Shown here: positions 49,590-61,265 of the stretch, in pieces
How the letters are laid out: each line of letters opens with the position of its first letter
Position numbering within the stretch: position 1 is the first letter of the stretch
DNA from: Phalacrocorax aristotelis
Taxonomy: Eukaryota > Chordata > Aves > Suliformes > Phalacrocoracidae
NCBI RefSeq assembly: GCF_949628215.1
Contig: NC_134288.1
Span: 6,262,001-6,326,000 of the forward strand
Length of the DNA stretch: 64,000 nucleotides
Direction of reading: 5' to 3'
Translations under genes and position numbers: made by a program
The notes under the pieces: model-generated
What the model was told of the DNA's origin: nothing
The model's input: the letters and a program-made list of their open reading frames with translations, nothing else
The model's database searches: none

Positions 49590-49745
49590 TCCCAAGCTCA
49601 CCTTTTAATGAAGGCATATGGCATTCAGGATATTGTTATTCATGTAGTAATTGGCAACGGTATACACATATTTATGGTACCACTCATCGTGCTTAGGAAA
49701 TTTTGGAATTGCTCCATTTTAATGGGCCATAAACACTTACCTGAA
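49590..49745. promoter_or_regulatory. Candidate conserved noncoding element
   Basis: Unique sequence with word-like content: CTTTTAATGAAGGCATATGG, CATTCAGGATATTGTTATTC, ATGTAGTAATTGGCAACGG, TTTTAATGGGCCATAAACAC. It contains an E-box-like CATATG and several TAAT cores. The overlapping ORF (49364-49696, 110 codons) has no domain. Composition-based inference. Confidence 0.25.
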
Positions 49746-51409
49746 GTAAAAGTATATAGCAAATACAAAGAAACATGAATAATTCTTTATAATTACACAC
49801 ATATATTTAGGTACACACACACATAGCCATCAGGCAAGGCAATTTTTTTTTCATAATTATTACTGAATGAGAGACCAAACTGTGCCTAAATTGTTCTAAA
49901 TCCAGATTAGTAAATTTGGTTTGTAACTGTCAAGTGAAAAATAAAATGCAAGGTCCTGGGACTTTTCCCAGGTATTTGGGCCTGCATATGAACCAGAAAG
50001 AAACAAGATGCATTAGACTGTCTGCAATTAGCTGCAGAACTTGGTTCAAATATTTGCAGTAAAACTGGGGCTTGACAAAAACCATCATCATGGGGAGATA
50101 AGAAAAAAACCCACCACTTTATAGCCCTCTTTCTACTGAGATATTTAAAAGGGGTTTTTGTGGGTTTTTTTTAGCAAGATGAGTACTTGGAGTTTTATCT
50201 GTCTACTGATCCTTACAGAGAGGTGTGAGTGTGTGGTTTACTAAGGAAAACTTCTGTTCTAATCTGTAATTGTAGAATTAAATTTCTGCTGCTATAGCTG
50301 TAGGCTTATATGCATATTCTATTTCCATTCTTATTTCAGATTTTTTTAAAATTCGATTGACTTATTTAGCTAGAAATAAGAGATTTTATGCCAAAGTAAA
50401 AGTTTCACATTGAAAGATAAGGAACAACAGTGGTTCAAACCCACAGATTTAGATTTCTGCTACTCAGAAGTTTCATGAGTTTCATAGCAGACTCACTGAA
50501 AAGAAAGGGCCTGCTTAGAGGAGGGTATAAAAATAAATTTTATGTTTCAGCATTGGAGTCTGTCTATAAGGACTAAAAGGTACATATTTCAAATGATTAA
50601 AATTAAAAAGTATATTTCTTTTTGTTCCAAATTCATCAAAAGTCAGCCAGTTATTCATGCACAGACATTTAGGATGTATTTTCAGGAGGGTGCTCAGCTG
50701 AGCACTCAGCAGTACCCATGTTCTGTACCTTGGAGTTAAAGAACTCAATACTGGTTTTAATAATGATCTGCACATGCAGGCCCTGTAATTCTCATACTTA
50801 CTGTTTAAAAATGGGTGTCTGAGACTCTTCTCACTCTTCTCCTGCAAGCAGAAATTCCAGTACTTTTGTACCAGCTTAATATTTGAAATATAATGCTTGC
50901 AAAGACCACCCCAGCAAGCCTGGATTTTGTATTTCTCTATTAGAACCACAACTCCCCTTTATCTTTCTACTTCGACATCTGGTGTTGCAGGTAGGATACT
51001 CTGACTCACAGCATCTGGGCTGAGAAATGTTTCCTCTCCTTGGAGTCTCAGGTACTTCAGAAATATCCTTCAGAAACCATTTATCAGACCCATGCTGAAA
51101 TGTTCAGTAAAATTTACAGTGAACTGCCTTTTTTCCCTTCCGGCACAGTTGCCCCAGACTCACTCCAGCAGAGCGGTTGTTAACAAATTGGTTAATTGCC
51201 AGTGCTTTGCTGATGTTTGCTATTCTGTATCAGGGATAGTCAACCCCATTCATACCAATTTGGAGATGACCTTAACCATTGTTCCAAACTAAAGTGGGGT
51301 TTGTTTTGAAGTTTAAAATTCTCTCAGGCGATTATTTCTTCTGGTAACTGACTTTCAGCATCCACACTTGTGCTTCTTCACTAGCAAAAAGAGAAAATTA
51401 AGAGCGATA
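49746..51409. other. Noncoding DNA, no gene recognised
   Basis: An AT/AC-rich patch lies at 49794-49828. A 144-codon ORF on the minus strand (50515-50949) is one of the longest in the window but shows no domain, no signal peptide and no supporting splice sites. Confidence 0.45.
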
Positions 51410-51625
51410 TCAGTAATGTGCTGGCTGGCAGCTCAGAAGATCTGCTTCAGTCCCTGGCTCTGTCACGAATCTCAGTCATGATCTTAGGCAAGTTCCGACA
51501 TCTCCCCATGAGACTGGAGCGATGTTACTTCATTTCCTGCTTTTTAAGATGTTGTATTCATCTAGATTGGAAGGTCTTTTTGAGAAGGGTTGTGTTTGTA
51601 GGATTGGATAGAACCTGCCACAGTG
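51410..51625 (+). repeat. MIR-like ancient SINE relic with tail
   Basis: Ordered blocks: TCAGTCCCTGGCTCTGTCAC, GATCTTAGGCAAGTTCCGAC (the MIR 'ccttgggcaagtcac' core), ATCTCCCCATGAGACTGGAG, then CTAGATTGGAAGGTCTTTTT, GAGAAGGGTTGTGT, which follows the 'tgtaagctctttggggcagggactgtgt' tail. Plus strand. Diverged but with consistent order and spacing. Confidence 0.5.
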
Positions 51626-53284
51626 TAGCCTCATTACGCTCACAGAATTCTCAGATGTCACGATAATATTCATAAAAGTAAGTAAGGGAGGTAACAAAGA
51701 GATAACACACAATGGGGCGATCTTGCAATGTTTCTGTCCTCAGACTGAAACCAGAAATTTCAGAAATCTTGTGAAACAACTTGCTCTCCAGAGTTTACTA
51801 CTTGAACTTTTTGAAACAGTAGTATTTTAATTGTTTGTCTAAAGCAGGAGAAATAGCCAAACTTTTGGGTGCTGACTGGAAACCTCCAAACTTTCTGAGG
51901 TTTCTCTATCATTGACATAAACCACGGTCTGTGGCTTTCAACAATAACATTTGTACTGATTTTAGCAATCTAAATCCAGACGCAGCAACTGAGTTTAGCA
52001 AAACAGAAGACCCACAGACCACTTCTATGTATCAGAATGTGCAGTTGATTTTGGTAACCAATTGTCACGGACAACATCACGGGCAACCAAATTCTCATAT
52101 GGCTTCTCTGACATGCAGGAGCAGCACCAGTACCATGACAGGCTACAATGCGCATAAACAATCTGGAAGTTTTTGCTTTGGAGGACGTTACTTGCATATC
52201 TAGCTGGTCTGACTTCAACACGTAGCTGAGTGTGCTTTTGCAGATTTTATGGGCATGAATTCTCTGCTAGGAAAGGACGCCTCACTTAAAAATTAAACCT
52301 GCCAGAGTGGAAATGAGGACCTTCCAGAAATAAGTGCAGGAAAGCAATTCATAGAGTAACAGCAAACGCTGTTTTAAAGGTATGCATGTATGTAGCCTCA
52401 CCTAGATGTAACTGGCTTCTTCGAGGTGCATGTAAACCACTGTCAGCCTCTATTGGCAGGTGCCAGAGCTGCCCAGCAAAGTGGCAAAGCCCTAATCCTC
52501 CTCTTGTCCAAGTTTCAGGAATCAGCGAGAAGCATGTTTGGAAAGGCAAAGTAGAGAGTATGTCTCATCGGCACATCTGTGATTGCCTACAGTTTTCAGA
52601 TGTGAGATGATATTGAGGCCTGCAAGGGAAAGTATAATAATAATAGACTTAACCAAAGCTTTGGTTCAACTTTATGAACAGGAGAGAGGCAATTCACACT
52701 GCTTACCCAGAAGCAACGCTCACGCCAGGGAGTTGGAGGGAGATATTCGATTAGAAGTAACGCTCCACAAGAGAAAATTCTACCCGGAGATATGAAATGT
52801 GAAATTTCAGTGGGAGCTGCATTTTCTTTGGGGGAGTTCAATGGAGAGTTTGTTTTGGTAGCCAAGCTCCTAATGGAAAGATAACTTCATCCTTAAATCT
52901 CAAGTGATTTCTGCCAATTCATAACAATTTACACCTACAGGGCATCAGCAAATTAAGTCCAACTATATCACTGTCATGTGAAGAAGTGTTGAGTACACTG
53001 GAGCACGGAAAGACTGGCTAACGGAATGACATATGTTAAGGAAAAGAAATAAAATTCAAGAATCTCAAATCCCAGTCGCCTGCTGTAATCACTGTACCTT
53101 GTTCTTTAATCCTCTTCCACTGCTGGAAAGAAATGAATTATTTAGGTTCTGCCTGACCATTTTTCTCTTTCCTTTTTTAGGATTTTATGCCTCAGCTTTA
53201 ATTCATTCCCAGTATTTTTTCCATTTTAGTTTCTAGCAATAACATTATTAAATTTCATGTCTGCTTCCGTTTTTATTTCCATCT
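51626..53284. other. Noncoding DNA, no gene recognised
   Basis: Unique sequence with ORFs up to 90 codons on both strands, none family-like. A pyrimidine tract ending CCTTTTTTAG at 53180 looks like a splice acceptor, but no donor or frame supports an exon. Confidence 0.4.
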
Positions 53285-53410
53285 TTCACCAAAAAGATAT
53301 AAAGTGAAATTAATCCAAATGAGAGAGCTTTTCTCTTCAAACTGCTCTCGGTATCATCGTTTCCTTAATTAAGTAATTGAAGCTCTCCCAACACACACAA
53401 CGTCATTCAA
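53285..53410. promoter_or_regulatory. Candidate conserved noncoding element
   Basis: GATATAAAGTGAAATTAATCC, AAATGAGAGAGCTTTTCTC, then TTTCCTTAATTAAGTAATTG, AAGCTCTCCC. It holds a perfect 10-bp palindrome CTTAATTAAG (53364-53373) and an 8-bp inverted pair GAGAGCTT (53323-53330)/AAGCTCTC (53380-53387). Homeobox-type core sites and no repeat signature suggest a regulatory block. Composition-based. Confidence 0.25.
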
Positions 53411-55099
53411 TCTACTGCAGTTTCTTGTATATGCTGGCACTTAGATTTGTTCCTATAGGGGACTGTTTTTCCAGTCCATCAGTCTCTTCTGCATCTTTCT
53501 TCTAATAACCTCTCAGGCCTGGTTCTCCTGGTACCCCCTGGCACATGTGCAACACGGCTTTAAAACAAGGAAACAACATAAAGACAGGATTACTTTAATA
53601 TTATTCATAAGTCTCCCTGTCCTGGGGCTCATATGGGGCCAATCTTGATAGATCTGACTTCCTTCCTCGCATTTCTGGCTGAACCGTTATATTCCCTGCT
53701 TCAGTTTTAGGTTTGTGCCCTTAGTTTCTTCCTTTAAAGTGAAGGATTTTTCATTATTAATTACTAAGTTCCTCCTCTGACATCTGAAGCTGTCCAAACC
53801 TCTTTTGCCACCCCTTTACTGAGCAGTTACTATTTTCCCTGAATTCTGGAATGATGTATTCCTATACTGGAAATCCTGGCCAGAAGTGTCCAGTCCAGAA
53901 ATACATTTTCAAAGGACAAACAACACATAGCTAATGCTAAAATTTGGCAAGTTCTCGTCCTCATGACAAAATGCCTAGGAAAACCTCATAATAGCTGCAG
54001 GTCCCACTAATTTAGACAGATACTCAACACATCCAATATAACATATCAATGCCTGCAGTTGTTGGGAGTTACAGAACAATTATTTTTCTGTTGAAAGTTT
54101 CTCAATGGAAAACTGAGATTCTGTTTCACTATATTTTTAAGAAAAAGAATCCCTTCAGGAGCTTAGATGATATTTTCCCTGGGGTTGGAAGGGAAGACAG
54201 AACAGCTAATGCTCTACGTTCCTTCTCTTCTAGGGACATTGAATCAATCTCTTCCCTTCTCCCTCCACTTCCATCCTTGCAATGCCAAATATAGTGAGGA
54301 GTGAGGGAGTTAATGTCAGTAATTGTTGCCTTCCCTGTGAATTTAGGGTGATAAAGAAGGAGATCCTATGGCAACCGTGTTTGACGCTTGGGAAGAAGTG
54401 TAAAGAAGCCCAGGAGAAGGCAGAGAATGGGACTGCACTGTGGACGTGTTGGTGGTGGAGCTAAGCAATGGCTGGAACTGATTTGAAATAGGTATGCATA
54501 GGTGGGAGGGTAGGAAATAAAATGAGTGAACGCAAACTTGAGGTTTGAGGAGAAACAGCTAGTAAGAGTTGTATTTATATGGAGGAGGTGCTGTATGCAA
54601 AAGCACTTAACAGGCTTAAAATCTCATGACACACCAAATGGCACAATATTATTTTTCTTATAATCAATCTAAGGGCCTTAGCATGAACGTCCTGAAGTCT
54701 AACATCCAAACTCATTTTTCTGTGAGCATCCTTACTACTTCTCACAGAAGTCTTAGTTCTCCTGAACAGACCTAGTTCTGGCTCAATATCTGAATTATTT
54801 CAGTTCCATAATTTTATCAGATTATAGTTGTGACAACCTGATGGTGAGGAGAGAATCCAGATCCTCTTGGAAGAACAAATTCCAAATGTAATTAATGAGT
54901 GGGGGGATTGTGACATTAGCAGGAATTTACTCCACTCTTCTCTTGCCGAGAGTTTTGCAGAATGGATCTGTGTAACATTGTTTGGAGGCTGAGCATCCAT
55001 AAGCCCAACCTGTGACAGTTCAGCTCATCACACATCTGGTAAATGAGAGGCCTCCCAGCTTACGGCCACTAAAGCAGAGGAATCTCACCATCGATCTGG
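53411..55099. other. Noncoding DNA, no gene recognised
   Basis: Unique sequence; short featureless ORFs (up to 81 codons). No repeats or RNA genes recognised. Confidence 0.4.
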
Positions 55100-55235
55100 A
55101 GAAGCACTTGAGACAATGGGAGTAACAGGGCAATAAAATTGCAATATATCATCAGACTCAGCTGTTAGCTTGTATAGATCAGAGCTGCATTAAGATCATT
55201 ACAGCCTGCCTGTGACTGAACTGAATAGAGTAAGC
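55100..55235. promoter_or_regulatory. Candidate conserved noncoding element
   Basis: GGGCAATAAAATTGCAATAT, ATCATCAGACTCAGCTGTTA, GCTTGTATAGATCAGAGCTG, CATTAAGATCATTACAGCC. It contains an AATAAAATTGCAAT motif with a C/EBP-like TTGCAAT, and an E-box CAGCTG. No open frame and no known repeat. Inference from composition. Confidence 0.25.
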
Positions 55236-58200
55236 CAGCTTTAGGAAGGGAAAGAGCTGCTGATAAAGAAACCAAACCAAACTAACTAATGAAAAAAAAA
55301 AATCTCAACATGACAAAATTTCTTTTGCCAGCCTGGACAAATGCCTTTGAATTCCTACTCTCTGAAAAGCAGCTGTCAGTGAAACACATGCACTAGTTAA
55401 AGCAAATTATTAACAACCCCCTTGAGCCCACAGAAACATCCAGCTTCTGAAATCATGAGTTACACTTAAAGGAAAGGGAAAGGCAGTCAGAAAACAGGAA
55501 AGAAACAAAAGCCAGGAATCCAACTCCTGTGTAAGTCCATACATCAGCAAGATGCTGTCTTCACCAGGCTGTCTCGTGCTGGGAGCTGGGGAGGTGCTTT
55601 CCTGTCCTGTTTGCTCAGTACAACCCAGTGAGAGCATGGCATATGTCCCAGGCTGGTTGGACCCTGGGGCGAGGCATGCATAACTGCTGCCCTCACCGTG
55701 CGTGCTTCAGGCAGAAGCCTGCCCAGGTGCATTTCAAGACCCCACAGGATCACAGCGCTGTGATCTGGGTTTCTGGGACTGAGCCCCCGATGCACAGTCA
55801 GAGAAAGAAAAGCTTTGATGAGTTCCAAACAGAACAAGGTGAGTAGAGGAGCGAATCCCACCAGCCTAAATCTGCCTACATTTACTGCTGTGGAAAAACA
55901 ACCATTTCTACCAGCTGAGGATTGGCCCAGCAGCTGTTCAACTTTTCAGGCCACATGTTTGTCCCCTGGGCATTCTCTTCTTTCCATGTCCCTGCAAATC
56001 ACCTGGATTATCTGAAGCTTGTCCTGTGTAGCAGATCCACAGATAACCTGTAAAGGAGCCAAACTTGGAGCAAGAGAGATTGCAAAAACCCAATCACACA
56101 TGGAGACTCCTGCAGACAAATCTAAGAATAAACTCCCTTTTCTGGCCCCTGATCTGTCATTGCCTGTGAAGGAATTTGCTGTAACTGTCACCTTCTTATG
56201 GAAGAAAGAGGTGGAATTTGGCACTTTGTGGAGAATGAAAAAATTTTCCATTAATAGAGGTGGAAAAAGAAGAGGGACTTTCATTCACATGTCCCCATGC
56301 TCCAGGTCACTTTCATCTGTTATGGGTTTGCCAGCACCCATAGGATGCTCTTAACATGCACACACTTAAGCAGCTACTTACAGTGCATTGGGCCAGGTGT
56401 GCTAAGCTATTGAAATGCATTTTTTTATCAGCAGGCAAGGGATTCTAGTCAAACTGGAGAAGCCTTAATCCTCTTAAGTAGAGCGAAACCTCCCTGCAGA
56501 TAAAAGACTCGTCTGGCTTGTTCCAGAGGGAGTTGGTGACATGGCTGCGCCCTCGCCCCCTTCTCCCTTAGGAAAATATGGCCCTGCGGGAAGAGTGGAG
56601 AGGGCTGATCAAAGGGAGCTGCAGTTTAGCTACCTGCTTCCAGCAACAGAAAGGCTAACCCATCATTACCAGGGAGCAGCACTATTAGAGGTGAATTGTG
56701 AATGGAAGGGATGCACACTTAGGATCTTTGGCAGACGGAGGAATTGGGGCTATGCCACTGCGTAGGAGGGATTTGGGCTTGGGAGGGGACCTTGTTTCTT
56801 CCCACTCCTTTGGCAAGGTAAAACTCAGGTGTGTCCCTGGGAATCCCTAGCTTTTTAACTCATTTAGGAGTATTAATGAGTGGATGGTGGTTTTCACCTG
56901 CACAATTTATAGGTTACTCTAGACTGGATTTCCCACTGCATTTTGCCTCTACGAAACTTATCCCTCTTTCCTTACCTCCCCCAGAAAACAAAAAGCAAGT
57001 GTCCTCTTCGAGAGTTGTCTTACTGGATTTTTCCTCTGGCTTTGCAGTATAAGGAGGGATGAGGGCAAAAGGGCAAACTTCCTCGAAGTTTTAAAGCATG
57101 GCTAGGAAAGTAAACTGATTCTCAAAAAAAATGCATGTAACAGTGTTAGAGTGGGAGCAGGCTGGGCAAGTTCTGCACTTTCTCCTCTAAGTGTTGGCTG
57201 CCTTGGGACGGGGTCCAGCTAATTATCAACTTGCATGAATTTTGGAGGCTGAGTAAATAGTCTTAGTAAGACATTGGAGGGTGCTGGTAAAAGCATATTT
57301 TTCAGGTGGCTTTTAAGACAAGCTAAATGGAGATTTATCTGTTCAATATCTCTCCTGCATGAACTTGAAGATTTAGCTTCACTGTGTCCATGTTACTGCA
57401 AAGTAGGCAACTTACACATTTCTAGGACAGATTTGTGTTATCAGTCCCAAATTGTCAGACACAGGAAGCCAAAGACAAACTGTGGAGCAAACGACGATTA
57501 ATTAATTAGTGATCCTGCAGCCCGCTGGGTTGGGGAAGGCTGGATGGATGTGGAAAGGGTACAGGAAGGGGGTTTACATTCATCCCGGGGATGAATCTGC
57601 CTCTGGGATACATATATTGAGCATTGCCAGAGTTTGAAAAGGTAATTGTTGGATAAAGGCCATGAGTAGCCCTCTGTTCCCTTTAGAAAAGGGGCAGAGC
57701 CAGTGCCCGCTACCAAGTACTATTGCTCCAGCAGCTACAGGGAGCGGGTGACCCCCTGCCATCCCCTGTAACAGGTTGTGTCATGCATTTCCCAAGGGGA
57801 AATCCAGTTCTTCTGGGTGCAGCTGAGCAGGACACGGGGTCATGGTTTCTCTGACTCCTCTGGGTAGCGCAGCATTCCTGTTGCGTCCAGCCTGGAGCCA
57901 GTTTTGCATGTGAATACAAGGAACGGGGTTGAGTAATGGCCTTTTGGGAAGCCTTCTGGTGACTCTGACCCGCCAGACCACAGTCAGAAACAACCAGGCT
58001 TTTGCTTTGCAAAAATTCATCACCTGCCCATTAGCGTTTTACCCGTCCCATGGTTTGACTGACTTTTATCCACCTTACTACACAGGAAACTGTACAATTT
58101 TTGATTTTTAATCCCTCAGACTGGAAGCTCCAAACAGGGAATTTCCACGCAGGCAAGTGGTTATTAATAATAGATAAAAACCACCTCTTACATGGATGAA

Positions 58201-58949
58201 GCACCTCTCATAGAAATAAATAGATCCTAAGGTGTTATACAGACATGTTTCTGCTTTTAGGAATCACCCTCATATGGATTTACAGCACAGAGACATTTTA
58301 TCCTCTACCAAAGCAGAATAACGTTATTTGTTGTTGAAAGCAGCTGTCTTGAGAGTTGAATGAAAGCGATATTTGTCAGAATTAACAGCTAGTAGTGACT
58401 ATGACTTGTTTTAGATATTTTTATGAACATGCTTTAATCTCATGTAATACTTCAAGACTTTGAGCTTCTGTTTGTCATGATGAGCTCTATGTCTAAAACT
58501 TGGTTTGAGCCCGGATTCCACTTTCATTGAAGCACTCCAACACGTACAACCTTTTAGCCTTCCCCAGTGAGAACAATATTTGCTTTCTGATAGACTGAAT
58601 TTACATATTTTTTCTTTTTATGCGTGCACGAGTGTGTTAGGATGAGAAGTTTTAAAACAAACGGAGTTATCCCCAGCTGCTAAGTTCTGACATGCACTTT
58701 AAATAAGTAAACCCAGGGATGTGGCAGGCTGTGAAGGAAGGGAGGGCAAAATTGGCTTACGTGTTGCACTGATCACGGAATTATCATCTGCTATCACACA
58801 GTTTACCATTAGACCCAGCTGCTGCCAACCTGACCAGTGCATTTCTTCAAGCTAAGCTAACAAAGCACTTATTTGTTATCCAGGGAACTACCTCTAATAG
58901 ACTTCCAGTGAAATAATATTTGCTTTCCAACCCTACTTTGAATCCCACT
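55236..58949. other. Noncoding DNA, no gene recognised
   Basis: ORFs of up to 112 codons (55946-56284 minus, 56019-56354 plus) overlap on opposite strands and show no domain. At 58180-58245, ACATGGATGAAGCACCTCTC, ATAGATCCTAAGGTGTTATA may be another tail of an old repeat ('tagcacctttcatccaaagatctcaaagtgctttac'), which is weak. Otherwise plain unique sequence. Confidence 0.45.
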
Positions 58950-59275
58950 CACTTTGTTAAAAAGATTGCCTCTGGCTGTCTCTGCTGGTCTAATCTAATA
59001 GTTTCTAGTTTGTACAAGCAAAGCGCTTTCAGCCAACTATATAAATAACTTAAAGAGAAGACGACACTTTTACAGCACTCTGTGCCGGGTGCTATAGAAC
59101 ATGACAGATTAGTAAATGACGCCTCAGTGGAGCTCATCTGGGAACCTCTGTCAGTTGAATATGAGCAATTACAATATTGTATTTGGGCTGAAAGGGTTGT
59201 CTGTCTTCTTACAAAAAGGCTAACAAGAAAAATAATTCCTGTCTTACATCTCCTGTGCATGAAACTGATCTAAAT
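58950..59275. promoter_or_regulatory. Candidate conserved noncoding element (best of the window)
   Basis: About 325 bp of unique sequence with a steady supply of site-like words: GGTCTAATCTAATAGTTTC, CAAAGCGCTTTCAGCC, ATATAAATAACTTAAAGAG, CATGACAGATTAGTAAATGAC, GAGCAATTACAATATTGTAT, AGAAAAATAATTCCTG. It has few CpGs, no homopolymer runs over 5 bp, and no repeat signature. Both strands carry open frames (103 codons minus 58949-59260, 63 plus), which may simply reflect the low density of TAA/TAG here. A distal enhancer is the favoured reading; a conserved exon was considered, but no splice pair frames it. Confidence 0.35.
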
Positions 59276-59996
59276 GGCTCTAGCCCCTTTTCTCTTCCCC
59301 TCCCATTGCCGTCGCAGCAGCAGGCGGGGAGAGGGGGGAAAAAGCAAGCAAGGAGAGAAAAGAGAGTTATTTTCTTTCTGTTTTCACTTTTGGTTTGAAT
59401 TGAAAATGAAGAAAGAATAATATTAGGAGACAGGGCTCCCTGAGGTTTGAGAGGGGACCTTGTATCATTATATCAAAGAGTACTTTCTGCCACCCACCTC
59501 TTCTACTCCAGCAGTCTAGTGTGCTTCTTAAAGAGCAAGTGCCCCATGCCTGTTGGAGCAGCTCGATTTATCTCAGCTCACCTGCTAAGATCACCAACGG
59601 CCTAGAGGTTCAAAGAGTTGTCCTAGGTTTACCCATGCTATTCCCACTGTTGTGTTTTTTTTAAATAGAAATGTTGAGGCTAAGCATCCTGTGACAGAAA
59701 ATATACCATAAAGCTGAGATTTCCAAAGAGAAATTTTTCACATCCTGTTGAAATGTCCTTGAGGCTCTTTTGAAACTGCCTGTAGGACTAGAGGGCTGAT
59801 ACCACATGTGCTCCTCTAGGATCAGCAAAGTTACACCAATGGATCTGCCTTTGTGACAATTTGACGTGGGATTTTGCAAACATCTACAGGCAAAGCCATT
59901 TATTTTTATTCTTTCACTCTTCTTTTTCTCTTGTATGAAGAACCACCCCAGTACCAGGAATTTCATTTGTTTTCATCTGTCTTTTTCTCACCGCAG
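59276..59996. other. Noncoding DNA, no gene recognised
   Basis: Begins with a purine-rich low-complexity stretch (about 59320-59370). At 59605-59640, AGAGGTTCAAAGAGTTGTCC, TAGGTTTACCCA may be a minus-strand MIR core, but the match is weak. A 101-codon minus ORF (59661-59966) is featureless. Confidence 0.4.
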
Positions 59997-60023
59997 CCGG
60001 TTACTGTGTCTCTTCTCGCGCCT
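59997..60023 (+). other. Possible 27-nt microexon with strong splice sites
   Basis: The acceptor is strong: a long pyrimidine tract (TGTCTTTTTCTCACCGCAG) ends at 59996. Twenty-seven nucleotides later comes CCT|GTGAGT, an almost perfect donor at 60024. The 27 nt are divisible by three and open in one frame as PVTVSLLAP. Alternatively the frame continues past the donor to a stop at about 60225, as a terminal exon. Microexons are mostly neural and regulated by flanking UGC motifs, which I did not find clearly. Chance pairing of sites is likely. Confidence 0.15.
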
Positions 60024-61069
60024 GTGAGTAATTTCATGCAACTGCAAGCACATGAATGTATACCAGCAGAAAATTATGCTCTTACTAAACGAGATCCTCC
60101 TGCTATAGAGAGGAAAACAGTGTCATTTCACCTCCATCCTGCTATTAAAGCAGAGTGTGCCATGTCCTATGCCACCTTGAGGCTGACTAGGACCTCAGAG
60201 ACACAGGCTGTATCTACAGTTATATAGGGAGATCTGGAATAAGATGAATCCACAAGGGTCTGAGCATTAACCTGCCCAATGCTATGCCAAACAGGCCCTG
60301 GCATTCCTGGGGTGGAAATTACTTTCTGAGACCCAATATCTACTCTAGAAGAACACAGAGCCCTGATGAGAAGTAACCAAGAAGCTGCCATTCACTGAAG
60401 GTAAGTCATGATCCCTGTGAGGGGAAACAGGGTCAAAACATCACTTTTCAGTTGGGATAGTTGCCAGGAATAATATAATCTAAAAACTGGACAAAAAATC
60501 TCCGTCTAGACCAAAACCAATACAATCCTAATTCTGCCATTCAGATCTAAAATCTACCTTTGGTCATGCCCATTCTGCTGCACCTGATGACAGTGTAGAC
60601 TGTGAGCTGGCAGCACTGGGCACAATTTGACCCACAGATTTCCCCCACACTAGACAGCCATGCTGTCCTAATGATGAAAATACATCTGACAACAGCCATA
60701 TGAAACTGAGATCATTTCAAGAAAATCAAGCATTTTTCATCCTGAAACATGACACCATGTACATCACAGGCCTCAATCACAGCTCATGGCAGTGTCTGCA
60801 AGCCCTGTGAGATCAGAGGTACAGTGATCAGTTACAAATTGTCAGCTCCTGGCACCTGGGAGGTGTTTAACAGGATTTTGATATCTGATTTCCTCCTCAT
60901 TTTGCTTTGTTTGATCCCAGTTGATTTAATCACAGATTATCTTTTGCCAGAGAGAAAGTACCCATGCAATGAAACAGCAGTACGGAATGTAACATTACCG
61001 CTTGAAAAATAAGGCCTGGATGGAAAATTAAAGAACATGTCAGGAGAGATGAGTGGAATGAACAGGCCA
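60024..61069. other. Noncoding DNA, no gene recognised
   Basis: Unique sequence with short ORFs on both strands (up to 87 codons, 60749-61012). No repeat or RNA gene recognised. Confidence 0.4.
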
Positions 61070-61265
61070 GCAGCTCTGAATCAAAGGGCCTAGGCTCCAT
61101 TCACCCATTTGGCCACCAAGTTAGTGTTTGATCTTGGGCATGATATTTCATCTCTCTTTGGTCTATTTAAACTGTGAGCTCCATGGGGCAGGACTCCTCA
61201 CTCTGTGGCTGTGTAGTACACAGGATGTGGAAAATATCTGTATTTTAGACTGCATCTGGCTTTGC
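61070..61265 (+). repeat. MIR-like SINE relic with conserved tail
   Basis: Ordered blocks: CCTAGGCTCCATTCACCC, GTTAGTGTTTGATCTTGGGC, ATGATATTTCATCTCTCTTTG, GTCTATTTAAACTGTGAGCTC, CATGGGGCAGGACTCCTCAC, then a degraded tail. The last two match the 'actgtgagctccttggggcagggactgtctc' tail well. Plus-strand orientation. One of the clearer old SINE copies in the window. Confidence 0.6.

Noticed and set aside
50515..50949. 144-codon ORF, minus
   Set aside because: No recognisable motif and no splice sites; length is within chance for this much AT-rich DNA on six frames.
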